Below, one piece after another: positions 9,992 to 19,800 of a DNA stretch of 64,000 bases (within the stretch, counting starts at the first letter, position 1; each line of letters starts with the position of its first letter). Below the pieces are notes generated by a model. That model saw only the letters and a program-made list of their open reading frames with translations, was not told the DNA's origin and did not search any database. Both the position numbers and the translations under genes were made by a program. The stretch comes from Cafeteria roenbergensis (taxonomy: Eukaryota; Sar; Bigyra; Bicosoecida; Cafeteriaceae): contig VLTN01000034.1 in the NCBI GenBank assembly GCA_008330645.1, positions 310,001 through 374,000 on the forward strand. Reading direction: 5' to 3'.

Positions 9992-10881
9992 GGCGGTGAC
10001 GACGGGCAATTGGCGCCAAAATGATCACTCTTGGCCTTGCCGAGGCCCATTGGCGTCGCGAAACCTTGGCCGAAAGTGGTCGCACGCACTTGAGCGCGTT
10101 GTTGCACCACGCGCCTGCATTCCTCGCTCCAGGGATATACACTGATGCCACCAGCCATGAGGCTGCGATTTGGGGTCATTCAGGCATCCCAATCCGCGAG
10201 GCAGCAAAATCCGAACTGTGCGTTGACCACTCTGCGATGCGTTGTGTGCGTCGCTGCCCGGAAGCACCTCTGCGTGGCGAACTCTGTGGCTACAGGGTGG
10301 GGAGGGGGAGGGGCGAGGGAAAGTCTGGTCCACGTGCTGGTTGGACGGTGTTCCCTGGCGTCTCGCTGGGCTGGGCGGGAGACTCACTCGCTCGATCGAG
10401 GCAAACCCTTTGCGACACCGGGCGACGCCGTCGCTTTTGTGCAACAGGCCTCGGTCTCCAGTGCGGCACCTTGCCACTGGCGTGGCGCAGTCCATAGATC
10501 GCTCTGGAGGCTCCCACTCTGTGCTTGTGCGCACGAGCCTGTGGGCACCGAAAAGCGACTGGGCGGACGCAAGCGCGGGCAGAGCAACTGGGACTGGCGC
10601 ACCCTGAGCGGCGCCCCCTGCAGGAGCAGTTGCAGGGCTCGCGGGCCAGCCACCCTGCGCTGTTGCAGCCGAACTGCGGGAACGCCGACGATTGCAACCA
10701 AGCCGTTTGTTGCGTCCGGCAGTGCCCAAGCGGTGCTCCCGCCGCCCGGCAGCCTGCCCGCCACTCGCGGCGAGCTGTTGCAGCACCGCTGGGCGACCCC
10801 TCGCGGAGCGGGCATCCCGGAGCGCCCGGCCTCGCGCCCAGCAAGCCCGTGGGCTGCCCCTACGCGTTTGGCTGCGCTGAA
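9992..10881. other. Intergenic spacer upstream of the giant coiled-coil gene
   Basis: 890 bp between TGA 9989-9991 and the ATG at 10882. The downstream frame is open from about 10525 but has no ATG there, and its composition differs from the coding part, so I treat it as promoter/5'UTR. One GCGAAACC word occurs near 10058. I see no RNA gene or element. Confidence 0.5.
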
Positions 10882-13800
10882 ATGCAAAGCTCGGGCAGCA
10901 GCAAGGCCGCTCGGGGTGCCTCGTCGCTCGTCGCAGCGCTGCGTGAGCGCGCCGCGTCCGGCTGGCTTGGCCTTGCCGAACTGGCTGCAATCCTAGCCAC
11001 GGCGGGCGATGAGCTGGCTGACGCGTGGCTGGACACCAGCGGCGCGTCCCCCCAGCCTCTGCGACCGGCCTCTGGGTCAGTCTTCGTCATTGCGGCTGGG
11101 AACGTCGGATCGGTTGCCGGCACTGCAACAGGCTCGGCTGCCGGCGCTGACAGCGCCCCGTGGGAGGCAGACGGTCACTGCTACGCCGCCAGTGGCACAG
11201 CCACTGTTGTTGTCGACCCAAGGGCGGCTCTCCGCAGCGCCGGCGAAGGACCCGCCGCTGCCTCAGGCGCAGCGACCGGCGCCGCCCCGGCTCCACCGCT
11301 GTGCCCCCCATCTGGCCCGCAAGCCACTGCCTCGCTCGCGTCGCTGCTACCCCCGGCCTCGCTGGAGGCCGCCCTGAAAGCAGCCCTTCAGCGGTCGGAC
11401 CAGCTCTGCCTGGAGGGCTCTGCCGGTCCCGCCTCAAGGGCAGAGCCGGTATCCGCGTCGCTGGTCTTGCACCCCAGTGCCTGCCCGACCGCGCCAGAGC
11501 TCGTTGCAGCCCCGCCGGCGGTACGATTCGCCGACGCGGAGGCGGTGGAGCTGGGGCTGGCGACGCAGAGCGACGCGGCGGACGGTCGCTCAGCGTTGCT
11601 CACGATGCACATGCACTGGTCGACGTCCTTTCCTGGCTCTACCGACGGTAGCGAGGGAGGCGGCAGCGGCAGCGGCAGCGGCAGCGTGTTGCAGGTACTG
11701 CAGAGGCGAGCGGCGTGCCTGGCTCTACCGGGGCTCTGCCGTCCGGCAGAGCCGCTGGATGCGGTGCAGCACATGCGCCTGACAGGGGCTCACGGTGCCG
11801 GTGCCGGTGCCGGTGCTGGGGCCATCAGTGACAGCGGTGTCGACTCGGTGGGTGTGCACCCTGCTGACGCCGGCCGTGTGGTCTGGGTGGTTCAGTACCA
11901 CCTAGTGGACGTTGACCGCCCGGTCGACCTATTCAGAGACCCGACGGCATCCTGCCCGCGGTTCAACGCCGCTGACGGCTCGCCGTGGCCCAGTGGTCTC
12001 CGCCGCGCCTCAGGGCAACCCGCCCTCACCGGAAGCTCGGCCACCGCTGCTGCTGCTGCTGCTGCTGCTGCGGCTGAACCCCCTGACGAGAGCGGCGGCG
12101 GCGGCGGCGGCGGCAGCAGCAGCAGCAGCAGCGGCAGCAACAGCAACAGCAGCAGCGGCAGCAGGATGGATCCCCGTTCGCATCGCCCTGCGGCTCGAGC
12201 GACGCCTCTTGCCGCGGCACCGGCTTCCGCAGAGGCTGGCTCGGCCGCTGGCAGGCAGCCCTCCTCAGCCCAAGGCGGCCACATCGGTCAGATGCGGCAG
12301 AGCCATGCCACTTCGGCGGCAGAGCTGCTTGAGGCCATCGCTGCCCTCGAGAAGGAGTCCGCTCCCGTGCCGGCAGAGCCGCGCCCAGCGGTGACCACTG
12401 TTAGTCGGGAGCAGAGCCCCGGGAGCAGTGGAGCAGATGCAAGTCACCACGGGTCAGATCTGCATCAGGAGTCAATCGCCATGCAATCAGAACTTGTGCC
12501 TTGGCAAGGAGCCGTGAGCGTCGCAGGCAACGGCCTCGCTGGCCCATCCCGCGAAACCGCTGGAAGTGACCAGCCATCTCCTCGGCGACGGCCGCCTCCA
12601 GCAACCCCTGAGCGACGCGCGCCCCACCCCGACTCGGGGCACGTGTCTGAGCAGTGGCGTGCGGACGCCGCCTGGCCCTCAGAGCGCGGCAGAGCCGCGC
12701 CCGGGTGGTCTCCGGCCGCAGGGCTGCACGGCGGGCCCGACGAGGAAGAGTGGCAGGCTGAAGGCACGCTTCCAACGCTGCCCCCGCAACAATCAACTGC
12801 AACTGCAACTGAAACTGAAACCTTCAATGCAACGGTATTGACTCCGCCCCGTCCCCGCCGTCAGAATCCGCTGGAGGATGGCCCACCGGCTTGGCGACTG
12901 GACGGTGATGTTGAGCGCCTGTCACCCCCATCACCGCCCCATCACCAGTCTCCTGATGACTGGGCCACGACCCTGAGGAGGGATGAGACGCATCTTGCAG
13001 CTGCAACCAGCTCACGGTCGCTTCAGCCCTGGGCGTCTGACCCACGATTGGCCGGTGATGGGTGGCCCATGGACCCCAAGCGAGACATGTCTCGCACCCA
13101 TGCAGCGCTGCCATCCAGCTCTGCCAGCAGGCATGCTGCCCTGTCATCGACAGCGCCTCACGCGCTGCAGCGACGATCTGAGCGACTTTTGGACAGTGGA
13201 GCGGAGCGACGATCTGAGCGACGAGCGGAGCGACGAGCGGAGCGACCCGGCTCGCGCAACGGTCACAGCGAGATGTCTCTTGCGCTCTCAGGCACGAGAG
13301 CCGAGGCGGGCCACTCCCCGGCGGTGGCGCGAACGCCGTCAGCTGAGAACGTACTCCGGGAGTCACGCGCGGAGGCGGCGGCGGCGGAGGAGGCGGAGGA
13401 GGCAGCATCGCGGCTGGCGGCTGAGGCCATGGGCAGAGCCACGTCGTACCGGTTCGGTGTGCGGATCGACCGTCTCAAGGCGGAGGCGGAGTCACTTCGC
13501 GGCAGCTTGAAACGCGCGCGACGCGCTCATGATGCTGTGGTGACCCGAGCCGATGCGCTTGCCGCCGACAACGACGAGCTTCGGAAACGCCTAGGATCCG
13601 CTCTGGAAGCAGTGAGAGCCGAAACCGCTCGAAGTAGCTCTGCTGAAGCAGAGCTGGAACAAGTTCGCGCGTCGTCAGCCACTCTGCAGAGCCGGCTGGA
13701 GGGCCAGGCGGCGGATGCGAAGGCCGAAATTCGGGCCTTGAACAAGCAGCTGGCCGATGGCGCGGCGGCCCACGCAACGGAGACTGACCGACTGAAGCGG

Positions 13801-16800
13801 TCTGCGGCGGAGGCGGCTGCGGCCGCAGCAGCTGCAGCGGCGGAGGCAGAGCGCTCGGCGGTCCAGCGGGCTGAGGAGGCGTCCGCCCAGTTCGCCGCCC
13901 AGTTGCGCTCCGTCAGGGCCGCCACTGAGGGTGACATGAGAGGGCTTCAGGAGCGGTTTCGCGTGATGCAGCAGCGGGCAGAGGCTGCCGAGGCAAGGTT
14001 CCAGTCGCGAGACGCAGAGGCCGAGCGACTCTGCGTCGCTGAGCGACGCACGGCAGAGCAGCTTGCGACGGCTCTGTCCAGAGCAGCGGTTGCTGAGGAT
14101 CAGTGCAAGGAGACAGAGGCGTCGGCCAAATGTTTGTCCGATGAGCTTCAGGAGACGTTGGCAGAGCGCGACGATCTCGCGGCGAAACTGGATGCCTCAC
14201 AGAGCCGCCTCCACGAAGCCGATCTTGGCCGATCGCAAGCCGAAGAGGAGCTTGCCGCCTCGGCAAAGCAATTGGCCGATGCCAGCCGGAGTCTGGATTC
14301 AGCCAGAGAGTCGCTGCAAGGGCGGGAGGAGGAGTTGCGTCGCTTGAGGGACAGACTTGAGGCAGCGACTGCCTATGGCAGGCAGGCAGAGGAGTCGCTC
14401 GGCGATCTGCGGGCCGAGGTTGCTTCGCTTCAGCAGGACGCTGAAACGGCCAGGTCTGACGCCGAGCTGGCGTCGCTGGCTGCAAGACGCGAGGCCGAGT
14501 CAGCTGCCGCTGCCCGAGTGCAACGGATCCGGGATGACTTCGCTGCAGAGATGGACTCACTTCGAAGGGAAGTCGCTGCCTGCAGAGCTTCGGAGGCAGC
14601 AGCGAAGGATGCCGCCCGAGACGCAACGGAACGAGCAACTCGGAGCGACGAAGAGCGACGCCAAGCCGCCGAGACTGCAGCTGCTGCGCGAGACGTCGCA
14701 GGGTCGATGACCTCTCGGGCTGAAGTGGCAGAGTCAAAAGCGGAGACTGCAGCTCAACGGATTCGCGATGCGGAAAAGCTGGTTGAATCTGCAACTGCAA
14801 CTGCGGAGACGGCACGCAAGGACGCCGTGTCGCTCAGTGAGCGGCTGTCCGACGCCCGGAGCGAGGCAGCGAAGCTCCAAAGTGAAGTGAAGTCGCTCAG
14901 GGAGGAAGTGCATCGGGAAAAGAAGCGTGCCGAACGGATCCAGAAAGAGTCTCTGCTTGCGTCGCGTCGCGCCGACGAGTCGCGTCTCTCGGCAGAACAA
15001 GCCGCCGCTGAGGCGAGAGACAGCGATACCGCAAGCAGGGAGCGGGCTGCCGAAGCCGAGGCCTCAGCGCGCGCAGCCGAGGAGGAAGCGGCCAGAGCCG
15101 TTGCAGCCGCAGACGGAGCAAGAGACGCGGCGGTTTCGCGTGCAGAGCAAGCGGCTCTGCGCGTGGCAGAGCTGGAGCGTCATGCAACTGTCCACCGCTC
15201 CGAGGTTGCAGAGCTCCGCCAGCAGCTAAGAGACGCAGTGTCCGTTGCAGAGGACAGAGCTGTTGAGTCAGCGTCACTCAGAGAGTCGCTCCGAGCGGCC
15301 AGCGAGCGCATCGAGGAAGCGATCGACGAGCGGCGAGCGGCCGAAGCCGCAGGGGCGGCAGCGGCCAGCGACGCCGCCGCAGCCCGCAGCGCAGAGAGAG
15401 CGGCTGTGGCGATGGCAGAGGCCGAGGCTAGGCGGCGTGCCGACGCGGAGGGCAGAGCCGACCAGGCCAAGGCGGACGCCGACTGCGCTGCCGGGCGCTG
15501 CGAGAAGCTGGGCGATGCGGTGGCGGCTGCGCGAGCTGCCGAGGCGGTGGCTGGGGCCAAGGTGGAGGCTGCCTGCGCCGACGCCGCTTCCGCCCGTCAG
15601 GAGACCGAGCGTATCCGCAAAGAGGCCGGTGCGACAGCGGCCGCCCTGCGTGCTGACGTCGCCGACGCTCGGGCAGAGCGAGATAGTCTGGCCAAGCAGC
15701 TTGCAACGGCGCAATCGGCTCTGGAAGCGTGCAGAGCCCGCCTGCAGAGCGCAGACGACGCCGTCGCTGCGGCCCGCACAGGAGCAACGGATGCCGTTCG
15801 CACAGCGGCCGAGGAGGCGGCAGCGAAGCAGCGTGACACGGAGAGGCGAACCCGCTCTCAGGTGCTCGAAGCGCGAGCGAAGCAGGCTGACGCTGTGGCC
15901 GCGGCAGCGCGTGACGTGGAGGCGGCTCGGGCGGACGCGGACGCCAAGGTGGCGGCTGCAGCCGAGCAGGCTGACGCCAAAGTGGCGGCTGCGAAGCGGG
16001 AGGCGGCTGACGCTGTGGCCGCGGCAGCGCGTGACGTGGAGGCGGCTCGGGCGGACGCGGACGCCAAGGTGGCGGCTGCAGCCGAGCAGGCTGACGCCAA
16101 GGTGGCGGCTGCAGCCGAGCAGGCTGACGCGAAGGTGGCGGCTGCAGCCGAGCAGGCTGACGCCAAGGTGGCGGCTGCAGCCGAGCAGGCTGACGCCAAG
16201 GTGGCGGCTGCGAAGCAGGAGGCGGCTGACGCTGTGGCCGCGGCAGCGCGCGACGTGGAGGCGGCTCGGGCGGACGCGGACGCCAAGGTGGCGGCTGCAA
16301 CCGAGCAGGCTGACGCCAAGGTGGCGGCTGCAGCCGAGCAGGCTGACGCCAAGGTGGCGGCTGCGAAGCAGGAGGTGGCTGACGCTGTGGCCGCGGCAGC
16401 GCGTGACGTGGAGGCGGCTCGGGCGGACGCGGACGCCAAGGTGGCGGCTGCAACCGAGCAGGCTGACGCCAAGGTGGCGGCTGCAGCCGAGCAGGCTGAC
16501 GCCAAGGTGGCGGCTGCAGCCGAGCAGGCTGACGCCAAGGTGGCGGCTGCGAAGCAGGAGGCGGCTGACGCTGTAGCCGCGGCAACGCGTGACGTGGAGG
16601 CGGCTCGGGCGGACGCGGACGCCAAGGTGGCGGCTGCGAAGCAGGAGGCGGCTGACGCTGTAGCCGCGGCAACGCGTGACGTGGAGGCGGCTCGGGCGGA
16701 CGCGGACGCCAAGGTGGCGGCTGCGAAGCAGGAGGCGGCTGACGCTGTGGCCGCGGCAACGCGTGACGTGGAGGCGGCTCGGGCGGACGCGGACGCCAAG

Positions 16801-19800
16801 GTGGCGGCTGCGAAGCAGGAGGCGGCTGACGCTGTAGCCGCGGCAACGCGTGACGTGGAGGCGGCTCGGGCGGACGCGGACGCCAAGGTGGCGGCTGCGA
16901 AGCAGGAGGCGGCTGACGCTGTGGCCGCGGCAACGCGTGACGTGGAGGCGGCTCGGGCGGACGCGGACGCCAAGGTGGCGGCCGCAGCCGAGCAGGCTGA
17001 CGCCAAGGTGGCGGCTGCAGCCGAGCAGGCTGACGCCAAGGTGGTGGCTGCAGCCGAGCAGGCTGACGCCAAGGTGGCGGCTGCAGCCGAGCAGGCTGAC
17101 GCCAAGGTGGCGGCTGCGAAGCAGGAGGCGGCTGACGCTGTGGCCGCGGCAACGCGTGACGTGGAGGCGGCTCGGGCGGACGCGGACGCCAAGGTGGCGG
17201 CTGCAGCCGAGCAGGCTGACGCCAAGGTGGCGGCTGCGAAGCAGGAGGCGGCTGACGCTGTGGCCGCGGCAACGCGTGACGTGGAGGCGGCTCGGGCGGA
17301 CGCGGACGCCAAGGTGGCGGCTGCAGCCGAGCAGGCTGACGCCAAGGTGGCGGCTGCGAAGCAGGAGGCGGCTGACGCTGTGGCCGCGGCAACGCGTGAC
17401 GTGGAGGCGGCTCGGGCGGACGCGGACGCCAAGGTGGCGGCCGCAGCCGAGCAGGCTGACGCCAAGGTGGCGGCTGCAGCCGAGCAGGCTGACTCCAAGG
17501 TGGCGGCTGCGAAGCAGGAGGCGGCTGTCGCTGTGGCCGCGGCAGCGCGCGACATGGAGGCGGCTCGGGCGGACGCGGACGCCAAGGTGGCGGCTACAGC
17601 CGAGCAGGCTGATGCCAAGGTGGCGGCTGCGAAGCAGGAGGCGGCTGACGCTGTGGCCGCGGCAGCGCGTGACGTGGAGGCGGCTCGGGCGGACGCGGAC
17701 GCCAAGGTGGCGGCCGCAGCCGAGCAGGCTGACGCCAAGGTGGTGGCTGCAGCCGAGCAGGCTGACGCCAAGGTGGCGGCTGCAGCCGAGCAGGCTGACG
17801 CCAAGGTGGCGGCTGCAGCCGAGCAGGCTGACGCCAAGGTGGCGGCTGCGAAGCAGGAGGCGGCTGACGCTGTGACCGCGGCAGCGCGCGACGTGGAGGC
17901 GGCTCGGGCGGACGCGGACGCCAAGGTGGCGGCTGCGAAGCAGGAGGCGGCTGACGCTGTGGCCGCGGCAACGCGTGACGTGGAGGCGGCTCGGGCGGAC
18001 GCGGACGCCAAGGTGGCGGCTGCAGCCGAGCAGGCTGACGCCAAGGTGGCGGCTGCAGCCGAGCAGGCTGACGCCAAGGTGGCGGCTGCGAAGCAGGAGG
18101 CGGCTGACGCTGTGGCCGCGGCAGCGCGTGACGTGGAGGCGGCTCGGGCGGACGCGGACGCCAAGGTAGCGGCCGCAGCCGAGCAGGCTGACGCCAAGGT
18201 GGCGGCTGCAGCCGAGCAGGCTGACGCCAAGGTGGCGGCTGCAGCCGAGCAGGCTGACGCCAAGGTGGCGGCTGCGAAGCAGGAGGCGGCTGACGCTGTG
18301 GCCGCGGCAGCGCGTGACGTGGAGGCGGCTCGGGCGGACGCGGACGCCAAGGTGGCGGCTGCAGCCGAGCAGGCTGACGCCAAGGTGGCGGCTGCGAAGC
18401 AGGAGGCGGCTGACGCTGTGGCCGCGGCAGCGCGTGACGTGGAGGCGGCTCGGGCGGACGCGGACGCCAAGGTAGCGGCCGCAGCCGAGCAGGCTGACGC
18501 CAAGGTGGCGGCTGCGAAGCAGGAGGCGGCTGACGCTGTGGCCGCGGCAGCGCGCGACGTGGAGGCGGCTCGGGCGGACGCGGACGCCAAGGTAGCGGCC
18601 GCAGCCGAGCAGGCTGACGCCAAGGTGGCGGCTGCAGCCGAGCAGGCTGACGCCAAGGTGGCGGCTGCGAAGCAGGAGGCGGCTGACGCTGTGGCCGCGG
18701 CAGCGCGCGACGTGGAGGCGGCTCGGGCGGACGCGGACGCCAAGGTGGCGGCTGCAGCCGAGCAGGCTGACGCCAAGGTGGCGGCTGCGAAGCAGGAGGC
18801 GGAGACAGCTGCCTGCAAGGCCCAGAGTGAGGCGTCAGGGCGGATTGCGGCGGAAGCTGACGCGTCCTCTGCTAGTCAGGCCGCGGCAGCAGCAACGTCG
18901 GCAGCCGCCAGACTGCAAGGCGCTCTGGATGCTGCCAAGAGCGACTCCGCGTCGCTCACTCGCAGAATGGCAGAGGCAGAGTCCAGAGCTGCGCGGCTGC
19001 TGGCAGCAGCCCGAGCTGAGGCGGAGCAGTCAGCTGACGAACTGGTCACAGCGCAGTCAGCTCTGCGTCAGGCCACGGTTCAAGCCCGAGAGTCGGCCGC
19101 GGCACAGGCATCGGCGGAACGAAATGCCGCATCAGAGGCCCGCAAGGCAGCGGACGCGCTCGCCCGGGTGTCACGGCTTGAGGAGGCGCTGGATGCGGCC
19201 TCGCAGCTGGCAGAGCAACGCGCTGACGAGGCGAGCGACGCGGCCGCTGGGAGAGCCATCGCAGAGAAAGAGGCGGCTCTGCTTCGCGAAACCGCTGCCA
19301 GGGCCAAGGCTGCAGCCGCAGCCGCAGCGGAGGCGTCTGAGTCGGCCAAGCGAGACGCCGACGCCGCGATGCGACGCTCCGCCGCTGAGTCGCGCCGCCG
19401 GCTCGCGGCCGAGGAGCAGGCGGCAGAGGCGGCTGACGCGGCGCAGCGGTCTGAGGCGGCCCGTCGAGCCGCTGAGGCAGAGCTGGGCTCGGTGCGGGCA
19501 GCCCTTGCGGAGACGGAGACCCGATTGAGAGACGCTTCCGCAACTGCCGAGCAGGCGGTATCAGCAGAAAAGTCGCTCGCTGCGTCGCTCGAAGTCGCTC
19601 AGACGGAGCTCAAGGCTGCACAGAAGGCCTGCGAGGCTGCAAGGGCATCGGAGCAACGCGCCATGGCTGCAGCCCGCGACGCCGATGAGCGGGCGGCTTC
19701 GGCCGAACGTTCCTCCGACCAGGCAGCGGCTGAGACAAGGGCCATGTCACTGAGCGCCAGCGCGGCCGAAACCGCCCGGGAGGCCGCCGAGGCCCGTGCA

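Noticed and set aside
10525-10881. 5' extension of the giant coiled-coil frame
   Set aside because: It has no ATG before 10882 and its Cys/Arg/Pro-rich composition is typical of read-through noncoding G+C-rich DNA.
15858-18818. 986-codon open frame antisense to the giant coiled-coil array
   Set aside because: It is a by-product of the 33/87-bp repeat in G+C-rich DNA: no stops can arise if one unit lacks them. The sense frame continues in matching coiled-coil style on both sides, the antisense one does not.
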